DNA of 64,000 bases from Azolla caroliniana. Its lineage: Eukaryota > Polypodiophyta. The translations under genes and the position numbers were made by a program. The stretch covers positions 5,704,001-5,768,000 of the forward strand of contig JBHGNT010000010.1 of assembly GCA_043228905.1 (NCBI GenBank), read 5' to 3'. Within the stretch, counting starts at the first letter, position 1. The number at the start of each line of letters is the position of its first letter. Positions 11,278 through 22,393 of the stretch are shown here, piece after piece. Under the pieces are notes generated by a model that saw nothing but the letters and a program-made list of their open reading frames with translations, made no database searches and was not told where the DNA came from.

Positions 11278-13045
11278 GCCGATCAAAAGAGTGGCCGGCA
11301 TGAGGAGGTCAATTACGTCGGCTCTTCGGCCGAAATATTGTTGAGCGACCCGAACATACTATCCATTGAGAACCCAGTCAAATCAGAAATTTTGCTTACG
11401 ACAGAGGAATCGCGCACATGGTTCTTGGATTCGGGTGCATCCTTTCATGTGACCCCTCATCGATCCCAATTTCGGCAATACTCGGCCCGACATTCCGACT
11501 CAGTCTGAGTTGGAAATTCACAACACTGTGCAATTATTGGAATTGGCACAATAGAGCTCAACCTTCCAGGTAGCTCTACATTGGTACTACACAATGTCTG
11601 ACACGTACCTGAGCTCTCAAGAGCTTTGATCTCAGTCAAAAAACTAGACGAAGACGGTATCCGTGTCGGCTTCTCATTAGGAGGGTGGACACTTCACAGG
11701 GGGAACCTCCTACTTGCTCGAGGATTGAAAGTACACTTGTGGTACCCGTTATATGTCACACTCAGAGAGGGTGACCTATTTTTGGTTGGCTTTACCGTGT
11801 CATCACTTTAGCATGGATGACTCAAACACCTTAGCAAGGACGACATCATACATTTATCTAGAGCCAAATACATCCCTAAACTCTCCTTCTCTGATCATCA
11901 ATTCTGCGAGCATTGTCAGTACTGCAAACAGATAGCCACATCACATCCGACATCAGCACCGAGAGAATCGAGTCCCCTCGATTTGGTTCCCAAAGATGTT
12001 TGTGGCCCCAAGCCACATCAGTCTCTTGACGGTGCCTTGTATTTCGTCACCTTTATTGATGAATCGACTTGGAAGGTGTGGGCTTACCAAATTAAAACTA
12101 AAGATCGAGTGTTCTCGATTTTCTCCGATGGGCTCGCTATGGTCGAGAATCAGTCCGACTGAAAACTGAAATGCTTTCAAACCGATAATGGAGGAGGGTT
12201 TAAATATGAAGAATTCATCAGATTTTGCCGACAACGCGGCATACGACATGAATATACAACACCTCATAGTCCAGAGCAGAACGGAATTGCCGAACGGATG
12301 AATCGGACAATTCAAGAAAGGATAGTTTCCATGCTCCAACACTTCGGACTATCAATACACATAATCAATATGTCGCCTAGTAGGTCTCTAGGACTTCGGA
12401 TACCTTAGGAACTATGGAACGGCAGCAAGCCGAATTACGACAAGCTGAGAATTTTCGGGTGTGAGGCATACCCCCTCATACTGAAATACGATCGCAACAG
12501 CAAGCTTGCGCCAAGGTCCAAGAAATGCATTTTCCTCAGTTACGGACCAGATGGTGAAATCGGCTACCGACTCTAGGACCCCGAGTACAGACAGATTGTC
12601 CGAAGTTCGGACGTAGTGTTCAATGAGTCAGCCATGCATCAATCGGCCGAAAAGCCTATCAAAGTTCGAAGGGTAATTTTTTCGGATGTGCCAACCCTTC
12701 ACGAAAGCCCAACACACAACATAAGATCGGCTTCACAGGTAGCCAACACCTCTACTATTGACTCGGCACAATCGAATGTTTTGGCTTCTGACCATCCGAC
12801 TTCGACACCCTATGAGACTAGTCCAATCATACCTCGAAGATCCGAGAGACTATCGCAACCCCCGGATAGATACTCTCCTGGAATCTTCTTTACAGACGTC
12901 AGAGAACCGATGTGATACGAAGAAGCATCGGCATCTGCCGATTTGGCCACCTAGCATCTGGCAATGGAGTCTGAGATAAATTCCATTCGCATAAACCAAA
13001 CTTGGGACTTGGTCGAACTACCGAAAAATCGGCGTGCTCTTCCGT
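11278..13045 (+). pseudogene. copia1: decayed Ty1/copia gag end, protease and integrase
   Basis: Conceptual translation across stops shows, in copia order, a protease active site (LDSGASFHVTP near 11430), an integrase core (FVTFIDE near 12044, TDNGG near 12182, SPEQNGIAERMNRTI near 12268) and the IN-to-RT linker with SERLSQPPDRYSPG (near 12840). It ends in the first RT residues (LVELPKNRRALPS). Many in-frame stops and frameshifts mark it as old. It breaks at 13045 where a gypsy LTR begins, and a matching RNase H tail resumes at 20927. RT itself is missing from both parts. This subfamily differs from copia2, copia4 and the young copia. Confidence 0.85.
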
Positions 13046-14068
13046 CGTCGCGGTATTCCACGGGTACGTGTAGGATCTTAGGCAGGACCGCAGGGGTCTT
13101 GGACTAGGGAGATGGTTGGTGGAGTCCTTAAGCTTTGTACGCATCGGTTCAGAATCGGCTTCCGGCTCCAACGAATGTAGGGTTTCATAAAAGACGGTTC
13201 ACCACGAATATGGACCCAACTCAAATATGTTACAAGGGAGATAGATATACACTAACATGAATATATATTACAAGAGTCTTACAACAAGACGATTACATGC
13301 CCCGAATCCGGTGGCTATTACAAACAATCGGCTAATACATCAAGATAAGAATAGGGGACCCGTGAAGGCGAGTCAAGTGGGCCGCCGGGACCGCGACGTC
13401 CATTGTTGGTCACGCCCTGAAGACGATGGAGTGTTCCCGTGCCACTTTGCCCTTCCTTCTCGAACCGGCCGCCATGCAAAACGCTCTCCATCGAGGAGAG
13501 GAAACCGAACCTCCAAGTGCCGCCACCGGAATGCCGAAGAGCTGCTGTCGTAGAAACCCCAAACCAAAACACTAACTCGACCAAGAAGAAGGTAGACCCA
13601 AAACCGCAAGCTTATGAAACCTAGATCACATAAAGAAACCCGAAACCCTAAATCCCCTATAATCTCTCACAAGATGAAGAACGAGACGAAGTACTAACCC
13701 TCCACTCAAGAAGAAGGAATCAAACCCATAAGACAAGAAGAAGAAGACCCAAAATGAAACCCTAAACGAAATAGGGTGAAAAGACCAAAGTAGAAACCCT
13801 AAGGGAACAAGAATAAGATGAAGAGGAAGCACACTACCAAACCCTAGACCTAAGTGGTATACCCTCCTAACTCAAAATGGGCAACCCCTTTACAAGGGTT
13901 CCTCCCTTCCTTTTATAGCCCAAGGAGGAATCTAGACGTTACAATGTGGGGTCAATACTCCCCCTTATTCTATACACTGTTTTCCTACTTTACATGTGCA
14001 CATGTTGCACACCACCGACTTGCCCTTTCCACCCCGGTTTCATACCGTAGCCGGAAATCTTCACGACA
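13046..14068 (-). mobile_element. Gypsy-type LTR A
   Basis: On the plus strand this starts CGTCGCGGTATTCC (first T of TG mutated to C) and ends CTTCACGACA. Both ends match LTR B, which follows after 4 bp. The block near 13070-13115 (acgtgtagga, ggaccgcaggggtctt) aligns with the same block in LTR B. Orientation is minus: a TATA box (CTATAAAAGG on minus) lies at 13911-13918. The 4 bp before it (ccgt, 13042-13045) recur after it (14069-14072), as for a solo LTR with a partly decayed TSD. Confidence 0.75.
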
Positions 14069-14072
14069 CCGT

Positions 14073-14748
14073 TGTCGCGTTATTACGCGTGTGCGTGTAG
14101 AACGAGGCGGGACCGCGGGGGTCTTTGTCCGAGGGACGAGAGAGGGAGGGGAGCAAGAAAGACAATGGCCATGCTGGCGATGGCCATGCTTCGCACACAC
14201 ACAAATACATTGAAACCGCAATTGATTGAAACAAGATGAATGTGTGTATGTGTATGTATATATATCAGATAAAAGGGGTTACAACCGGCGGGCTGGTGAG
14301 CGATGAGCTCTGACGCCTACATGTACACACGCACACATACGTGAGATGGAGACTCGGTCGGAAGCACTCGGGCGTTTCGTGGAGTAGAGTCAGCCTCCCG
14401 AAAACCTGCATAGAGCAAATACAGAGAAAGACAGAGAAGAAGAGCTCGGTCCCATCCCGACAACACTTCATCCTCAACAAAAGAGATCCCCTTTTCGATT
14501 CCTCTTCCTCTCTTTTATAGCCCAAGGAGGGAGGCCGTCATGACTCATTACATCATCTTTAGTCTCTGTCCTTTTGGACAGAGATATGCCTCGATTTTTT
14601 ACTTAACAAATGCGTGTTACCTAGGATATTCACATCTGCCGACTTGTACCTAAATATATATATTACAACAAAACTTGTGCCTACGTATAAGGGCCACTTT
14701 GCGCACATTTTTCTCTGATTCCGCCAAGGGACGGTTTTCTCCACGACA
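14073..14748 (-). mobile_element. Gypsy-type LTR B, 3' LTR of gypsy-A
   Basis: On the plus strand it runs TGTCGCGTTATTACG...TTCTCCACGACA. On the minus strand the sequence before it is a purine-rich tract (GGTGGGGGCGGA), the expected polypurine tract, and beyond that lies gypsy integrase. So this is the 3' LTR of a minus-strand element. A TATA box lies at 14513-14520 (minus). Confidence 0.8.
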
Positions 14749-16240
14749 TCCGCCCCCACCTAACCATGCATCCACCGGTATGCGCCAAAATAGACTATTG
14801 CCGGAGAAGACCGGCCCGCGCTTACCCTTCGTCCTCCGAATCGCCATTCCCTCAGAAACGGTCGTCCTCACTATCCAAGTCGCTCGGGTCCGGTTCATCC
14901 TTGTGCCGCTTTTTGAACACTTTGACCCTTTTTCCCCCCACCGGTACCGCCATCCTCGTCCCGTCAAGCTCCGCGAGATGGTAGGTCCCGTTGTCGTTGG
15001 CGCTTGTCACCATGTAAGGCCCGAACCACCTCCTTGTGAACTTTCGCATCGCCTTGTGCTGGTTGTCGAGGCTGCTGTCATAAACTAGAACCCAGTCGCC
15101 TTCCTCGATTTTCTTCGGCCTTAGTTGGTGAGTCCGGTCAAATCGTCCCTTGTTCTTTACCCTTGCGACCCGTAGCTTTTCCGCGGCTCACTCCACATCC
15201 TCTGGTCTTCGCTCGAGCTGCCGGGTCCGCGCCACTAATAGCTCCTCCCAGATCATCTCGTCTCTCCAGTCCACTGTGGCCCATGAGGAGATTGTTCGCT
15301 CCATTGGCATGACCGGCTTCTATCCGTACATCAGCTCCGCCGCATGAACCCGGTTACCGAATTGTGTGTAGTTCGGTCGGCCCACAACGCATAGGGTAAG
15401 AGCCACGGCCAGTTCCCGACTTGGCCTCCACATGCCCGCACTAACGCTTTGACGATTGGCCTGTGTCCGTGTTCCACCTTCCCATTCGCCTCCGGATTGT
15501 ATGTCGTGGTGAGCGAGAGTTTAACCCCTAGTCGGTCAAACAGGTCTTCAGCCTCTTGTCCATCCAGTTCTCCGCGGTCGGCTACGATCTTTCCTATGCA
15601 CCTATACCAGCATACCACTTCTTCGATCAGAAATCGGCACACGGTCGCGGTCGTTTTGTTCGGCAACGCTCGGACTTCCACCTGGTTTGTCAAGTCCTCT
15701 CGAGCCAGCACCAGATATCGCATCTGCCCTACCCCCATTGGCATCGTCACCAGATCCACCATCCACTTGAAGTGGACGGTCGGAGGGTAGGTCAGGTGAA
15801 GCTCGTCTCGATGTCGGACTATGGAGTGCATCTGACAGCTTTTGCAAGTCGTCACGAACCGATGCACGTCTCGGTATAGTCCTGGCCACCAGTACTTCTC
15901 CTTCATCTTCTCGAATGTGGCCCACATCCTGCGGTGTCCGGCCCAGGGACTCTCGTGGTACGTCGTCAACAGTTCCACCTGTTCCTCTTTCTTCGCCACA
16001 ACCCGAAGCGGGATGCCATTTTTTCGGGTGCTTCCATATGCACCAATCCCGTAGGAAGAATCGGTACGCTTTCTTCCGAACCCGGTTGGTCTCTTCCTTC
16101 ATCCACGCCACGTCCGGTGTCATTGTCTTCAGGAACCCGCCGATCCGGAGCCACTCCCCGTCATACTTGCTCTCGTTGAACTTGTTAAACGCTGGGGTGC
16201 TCCCCTTCCTTGTCGTTACGTATGCCGTCTCGAAGAAGTC
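14749..16240 (-). pseudogene. gypsy-A: Ty3/gypsy integrase fragment, 5'-truncated
   Basis: Minus-strand frames 16243-15602, 15999-15331 and 15049-14852 join (with frameshifts) into one integrase. An HHCC zinc finger is visible (HESPWAGHR...CKSCQMHS). The DDE core follows (FKWMVDLVTMP, then VADRGE, then NPEANGKVEHGH), and the C-terminal domain ends in a charged tail. Gag, protease, RT and RNase H are absent because the element is cut off near 16230-16246, where copia2 begins. It shares orientation and a polypurine tract with LTR B. Frameshifts make it non-functional. Confidence 0.85.
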
Positions 16241-18054
16241 CACGCCGACTTCTTCCTTCTACTATGGGAAGTCGAGGCACTTCGAGAAGAATTGTCGGCA
16301 TTTCCAGAAAGAGAAAGGAACTGACAGTGCTGATTCGAAGAAGGGTTTTTGGACCGGACTAGTTTGGACCAGAAAGGGCCGGATCGGAAGGGAACATCGG
16401 CAATCACGACAAGTGAAGAAGAACTTATGCTCATTACTGAAGAGAATGAGTTAAACCTTGTTAGTGATGAGACAACGTGGGTTGTCGATTCTGGAGCGTC
16501 GTTCCACCTGACACCGGACCGATGATGCTTCTCATCCTACACAACTAGAGATCACGGTTGTGTCCGGATGGGGAATGAAGGGACATACTGAATTATCGGC
16601 ATAGAAGATATGTGTTGTTGACAACATCAACCGGATGCAAGTTGTTGTTGAAGGATGTTCGACACATTCCGGAGGTTCGACTGAACCTGATATCAATTAG
16701 TTGGCTAGATGATGAAAGCTACACAGGTAGCATCCAGAACGGAGTCATGAAGTTTAGCAAAGCAAGCCTAATAGTGGCTCGAGCCTGGAAGGTCAACACA
16801 TTGTACTTGATGCATGATCGGATATGTTGGGAAGAAGTGAACATAACATCTGACACTGTCGGTGAGTTGTGCCACAAGAGGTTGTGTCACATGAGTGAGA
16901 AGGGGATGAAGAGGCTTGCCGAAGACAACCTCATTCCAGGGAAGGACATGCAACTTGAGAAGTGCACCGATTGCTTGGCCGTCAAGCAAAACCGAACCTC
17001 CTTCCGGTCAAGACCACCGATGAGACAGAATGCACCACTAGAGCTGGTGCATACTGATGTGTGTCAAGTGGACACGAAGTCACATGCCGGATTGCAGTAC
17101 TTTGTGACGTTCATAGATGACCACAACCGGGAGCTATGGGTCTCACCATTGAAGACGAAGGATCAAGTGTTATCCGTGTTCAAGGAGATCCACGTGAGAG
17201 TGGAAAGAGAAACCGGCCAAAAGTTGAAGGCAGTTCGAGCAGATAACGAAGGAGAATACCAAGGGCAGTTCGAGGAGTATTGCCGGTCGAAGGGAATCCG
17301 GCTCGAATTTACCATGCCGAAGACGCCGGAACTAAACGGGCTAGCCGAAAGGATGAACCGGACCATAATGGAGAGAGTCCAAAGCATGCTCCCACATGCC
17401 AAGTTCCCCAAGATGTTTGGGGCTGAGGCGCTGACGACGACCTATGTGATAAACAAATCACCCTCAGTACCCTTGGGAGGAGACTTACCTCAAAAAGTAT
17501 GGACCGGTAAAGATGTATCTTACCGGCATCTGAAGGTGTTCGGGTGTTTCGCATACGTGCATGTGGCGAAGGACAAGAGAGTAAAGTTGGATCCGAAGTC
17601 CCGACCATGAATATTCCTTGGATACAATGATTATGAGTTCGGTTACCGGGTGTGGGATCTAGTCGACAAGAAGGTGTTCCGGAGTCGGAGAAGAAGATGA
17701 TCAACTCTGGATCATCCAATGAAAACCAGTTTGAGGACATAAGGACCTACCCGGTTGAAAATCGGATGTTGGCCGGCAACTGGAGGACATTCGACGAACC
17801 TACCAGATACGGACAAGAAACCGAACCGACCGAAAAGAAGAAGAAGAAGAAGAAGAAGACACCAGAACTGGACAAGATCCCGAATCGGATTCGGATTCGG
17901 ACCAGACGGAGGAACTGGTAGTCAAAAACCAAGGACGGAGATATCCTCTCCGAGAGAGAAGAGCCCCCCGGAGATTCCCGGATGCAGAGCATGTGTTGCT
18001 AACCGATGAGGGGGAGCCGAAAAGCTTCGAAGAAGCAAAGAGAGACACCCACAG

Positions 18055-18323
18055 TGACAGGAATACACGCTCCCGATGAACAGCGCTCGGCCACAACCGA
18101 GCCTAGAATCAAACACAGTAAACGGGTAATGAACGCACGACACCGTGAAGAGAAGAGTACACAGGATGTTAACGTGGAAAACCCAAACTAGGGAAAAACC
18201 ACGGCAGCCCACAGACTGCAAACTATCACTATATCATAATGTACAATAGAGAAGCAACAAGGCAACGACCTCGAGCTTGCTATCTTCGCCACAGGCGGCG
18301 GTTACAACAGAGGCAATGACCTC

Positions 18324-18361
<38 letters not shown>

Positions 18362-18816
18362 CACAGTTACGCGCTCTAATCTTGCGCCAACAAGAATGAC
18401 AACAACATTATCATACTAAGTTTTCCCTAAGTCATATTTATACTAATATGACTTTTCAGCTATTTACAAATATAGCCCCGATGGACTCTCAGAAAACATA
18501 TTTACAACTATGTCCCTTCATCCGGTGAGCAGTCCTCACCAGGCCTGCATCATCCGGTGCTTGTCGGGCACTCATCATCCAGTTCTCACCGGGTCTTCCA
18601 TTTCCGGGTACTCCTCATTCGGTTCTCACCGGGTCTTCCGTTGTCGTGTACTCCTCATCCGGTTCTCACCGGGTCTTCCGTTGCCGAGTACTCCTCATCC
18701 AGTTCTCACCGGGTCTTCCGTTGCCGGGTACTCCACATCCGGTTTTGGCCTCGGCCGAGTTTGCTCATCAACATTGTTCTTCTCACTTCCCATCCGGAGG
18801 GACCTGTTTCCTAACA
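18055..18816 (-). mobile_element. Antisense solo LTR of the same copia family inside copia2
   Basis: On the minus strand it begins TGTTAGGAAACAGGTCCCTCC and ends in a CTCGGTTGTGGCCGAGC block like the other copia LTRs here. Left flank cacag (18050-18054) and right flank cacaa (18817-18821) form a TSD with one mismatch. It splits the codons between the integrase-RT linker and RT. It carries its own 39-40 bp tandem array and the conserved palindromes near 18420-18500. Confidence 0.88.
18540..18750 (-). repeat. U3 minisatellite of ~39-bp units
   Basis: About five units built from gttctcaccgggtcttcc and gttgccgggtactcctcatc lie in tandem within the solo LTR. The position matches the 28-bp array in the U3 of the young copia, but the unit differs. 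Confidence 0.9.
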
Positions 18817-20361
18817 CACAACCACAAGTGGTTGAGTGCCATGCAGGATGAGATGGATTCCATGCATGAGAACCACACGTATGAACTGACGGAGTTGCCG
18901 AAAGGGAAGAGAGCACTCCGGAACAAGTGGGCGACAAGCTGAAACTGGGAGATGCCGGAAATCCACCAAGGTATAAGGCCTGAATCATGGTGAAGGGCTT
19001 CCAACAGAAGAAAGGAGTGGATTTCGAAGAGATCTTTGCCTCGGTAGTAAAGACGACATCCATCCGGACGGTATTGAGCATATCGGCAAGCATGGACCTC
19101 GAGGTAGAGCAACTAGACGCCAAGACAACATTCCTACATGGCGACCTCGAAGAAGAGTTCTACATGCTTCAACCGGAAGGATTTGAGAAGATAGGGAAGG
19201 AGCACCTGGTGTGCTGACTGAAGAAGAGCTTATACGGACTGAAGCAAGCTCCCCGACAATGGTACTGGAAGTTCGACTCCTTCATGACCGACCAAGGGTA
19301 CCACAGGATGCATGCCGATCACTACGTGTTTGTGAAGAAATTTGATGGAGGAGATTTCTTGATACTCCTCCAATATGTGGATGATATGCTTATTGTCGGA
19401 TGAGACCAAGGCAAGATTCGGATGCTGAAGAAGGCTCTGAGCCGGACCTTCTCAATGAAAGACTTGGGTCCGGCAAGACAGATATTGGGAATGCACATCA
19501 TCCGAAACCGGTCGAAGAAGCTGTTGTGGTTGTCACATGAGAAGTATGTGACAAAGGTGCTTCAACGGTTCAACATGTCGGAGGCAAAGCCGGTCGGATC
19601 GACACTTCCGACAAACTATAAGTTATCCAGAAAACAAAGTCTGAGGACAAAGGCGGAGAAGACGGATATGATGAAGATATCATATGCCTCAACCGTCGGA
19701 AGCTTGATGTATGCAATGGTATATACCCAACCGGATATCGGATATGAAGTCGGAGTGGTGAGCCGGTTCATGAGAAATCTCGGAAAAGAGCACTAGAACG
19801 CGGTCAAGTGGATACTCTGGTATCTGAAAGGCACCTCGAGTATGTGCCTCCGGTTTGGCTCCAATAATCCCCAACTTGAAGGATTCACGTATTCGGATAT
19901 GTCGGCAGATGCGGATACCAGCCAATCTACATCTGGATATGTCATGACTTATGCAGGGGGAGTTGTTTTGTGGCAGTCGAGGCTGCAGAAGATGGTTGCG
20001 TTGTCAACCACGGAGGTGGAGTACATGGTAGTTGTAGAAGCCGACAAGGAGATAATCTGGATGAAGGACTTCATTGGAGAGCTAGGAATCCAACAGGAGG
20101 AATACCGGCTCTACTGTGACAGTCAAAGTGCCATCCTCCTTGCAAAGAATGCGGCCTACCATTCCCGAAGGAAACATATCCAACGAAGGTACCATTGGAT
20201 CCGGGAGAGAGTAGAAGATCAAGAGTTCGTGCTAACGAAGATCCACACGGAGGAGAACGGGTCGGACATGTTGACCAAGGTGTTGACAACCGACAAGTTG
20301 GACGCGTGCTGAAAGCGGATTGAGCTGGCGAGACATCCCATGCTAGAGTGAAGGGGGAGAT

Positions 20362-20926
20362 TGTTGGGAAATCGGTCCCTCCGGATGGGATCCGGTTATG
20401 AATGAAGAAGACCCGGTGAGGATTGGAAGAGATCCGGAAACCGGATCGGATGGACCCGGTGAGAACCAGAAGAGAAGACATATTTGTAAATATGTTTTGA
20501 GTAAGCCTATTGAGGCTATATTTGTAAATAGCCCTAAGTTGATATAAGTATAAATATGACTTAGGGCAATCACTTAGATATGTTGTTGTCATATTGTTGT
20601 ATGTGTATTATTGTTGTATAGAGAGTAACAGATAGAGTGAGAGAGGAGATACAGAGCGGAACTCTGTTGTAACCACCGCTTGGCGAAGAAACAGAGCTCG
20701 AGGTTGTTGCCTCCGAGTCTCTAATTGTACCTTTCTCTTATAGTGATAGTTTGGAGTTTGTGAGCTCCCGTGGTTTTTCCCTATTAGGGTTTTCCACGTA
20801 AACATCCTGTGTACTCTCTTTTGGTGTACAAGTATTCCTCTCTACTTCCCATTTCTGTGTTTCATTCTCATCAAAGTGATTCAAGGCTCGGTTGTGACCG
20901 AGCAATATCCCGCGGTATTCTTCACA
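20362..20926 (+). mobile_element. 3' LTR of copia2
   Basis: It starts TGTTGGGAAATCGGTCCCTC after the polypurine tract and ends TATTCTTCACA. It contains the conserved catatttgtaaatatg and ggctatatttgtaaatagcc palindromes and TATAAATA (about 20549). It has no minisatellite array, hence only 565 bp. The next bases (gcttc) are old copia1 sequence. Confidence 0.9.
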
Positions 20927-21272
20927 GCTTCCACATTTCGATAAGTCGAACCTGACTCGGCTCCAGTTGTCTATAGTGACAGTCAGGGCGTTGTCGCTCT
21001 GTCAAAAAAATATGGTTCATCACAACACCTCAAAGCACATCGACATTCAATATCACTTTGTTCAGGACTATGTAATTTCAGGGAAAATCGGCCTCGAGAA
21101 GATATCTACATCTGATAATGTCGCAGATGGGATAACCAAGTGTCCTTCCGCAGATGGGAGTAACGAAGAATCAGTCTGGTTAAGTCGGACACTTAGGATG
21201 TTTTCGAACTATTCACTTCGACAGTTCTGTTACCAGTTACGAACACAGTCCACCCTCAGTCCTTCGGGGTAG
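20927..21272 (+). pseudogene. copia1 tail: RNase H C-terminal part
   Basis: One frame reads VVYSDSQGVVALSK (near 20967). After a frameshift the next reads NTSKHIDIQYHFVQDYV and ISTSDNVADGITK (to about 21140). This is the copia RNase H end, and the ADGITK motif marks the usual C-terminus. It is separated from the copia1 integrase by the 13046-20926 insertions. RT is missing in between, so a deletion also occurred. Confidence 0.8.
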
Positions 21273-21350
21273 CTTACAAGGTGATCGTGGTGCAAGGGAA
21301 TAGGGATGCGTAGTGCGTGATTTGTAAGGCGTACGAGGTTCACCAGATTG

Positions 21351-22393
21351 TGTTGTGACGTGGCTCACCTAGAAGCGTAGCGTTGCGCAGACAAAAGATA
21401 ACGTGAAAGTGAGGAAGGAATCGTTGGGATTATGGACGGAAGAGATGAAAGAGTAGAGATGGAGTGAATAGAGATCAATAAGATATGACAAGATAGGATT
21501 TTTAAGGAATATAAGATATGACAAGATAAGATATAAAATAATATTTGAGAAAATATATGAAATTTATAATCATTTTCATGAAAGAGTTACAAAATGGTTG
21601 CAAGTGTCGTTGAACCTTCAATTCTTGTCTTGCAAGGTAACCACCTTCCTCTTTCTTAATAGTAGACCATAGTCTTCCCTTCAATCTCTCGACAAGTATA
21701 AGACTCGAACCACCGCCCTTCCGTTGCGAGTTGAGGACCACAACCACCAAGCTAGTTCTTCTCTCTAGATCAAATATAATATATCATTATCTAGATCCAA
21801 TATAATCCTCTCAATCTTATTTCTTAGGTTCTTTTGTCTATACTTCCTTCTCCTTTTATAGGGAAGAGATGGTTCTACATGTGGGGCATGTGGCGCACAT
21901 GCAGAGAGGCTCTTGCATGTGTGCTATATGGTGCACATGTACCACGTTTGATGGTTTAAACCATATAATACTACTTCAAATAAAAACAAGACACATGTTT
22001 ATATACATTATAAGTATAGGCTAAATGGTAAGGTTTGAACGCCATAAGGTTGAGGTTGTTGGTTCAAGTTCTCTTGTGCCCATGTAATTTGCTATATGGT
22101 GTGCATGTATTATATTACATGGTTTAGACTATAAAATACTACTTCAAATCATATATTATTTTGTAAATTATCAGTATAGGCTAAATGGTAACCTTTGAGT
22201 GTCATAAGGTAGGGTTTATTAGTTCAAGTCCTCTCTTGTCCATGTAATATAATAGATGTATATATTTTTGTCTCTACATATAATGTATAACATTATCATA
22301 GTATGTTATTAACATTATAAAGGTTTATTTTATTTTCATTACGTATTTATCTTATTGTAGACTTTTAATGTGAAGCTTTCATACTTCACGACA
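21351..22393 (-). mobile_element. Long gypsy-type LTR with two tRNA-like modules
   Basis: The ends (TGTTGTGACGTGG on the left, ACTTCACGACA on the right) match the TGTC..G...CTTCACGACA ends of LTR A and the solo LTR at 42925. A TATA box in minus orientation lies at 21854-21861 with ccttctccttttatagggaa context. The right 400 bp hold a ~160-bp tandem duplication, each copy with a tRNA-like module. No matching TSD is visible: copia1 debris lies on the left and truncated copia4 on the right, so the flanks were rearranged. Confidence 0.65.
22012..22234 (+). repeat. Duplicated unit with tRNA-like A and B boxes
   Basis: Two copies about 160 bp apart contain TATAGGCTAAATGGTAA followed by GTTCAAGT. 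A-box GG ends at 22028 and 22188; the B boxes start at 22061 and 22221, so spacing is 33 nt in both, as in tRNA genes. The strand is opposite to the LTR's own TATA box. Confidence 0.7.

Larger units (their letters stand above)
16230..20361 (+). pseudogene. copia2: Ty1/copia internal region, 5'-truncated
   Basis: It is closely related to the young copia at 31239-36819 and aligns from the gag zinc knuckle onward (FYYGKSRHFEKNC near 16256). Protease (VVDSGASFHLTP near 16480), integrase (HKRLCHMSEKG, ADNEGEY, PELNGLAERMNRTI), RT (LKKSLYGLKQAPRQW near 19222, YVDDMLIVG near 19375) and RNase H (LSTTEVEYM near 20000, YCDSQSAI near 20113) follow. The element is interrupted by an antisense solo LTR (18055-18816). 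The 5' LTR and most of gag are missing: the sequence joins directly to gypsy-A. Several stops (for example 17608 and 19216) and small deletions break the frame. A polypurine tract (gaagggggaga) precedes the 3' LTR. Confidence 0.92.
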
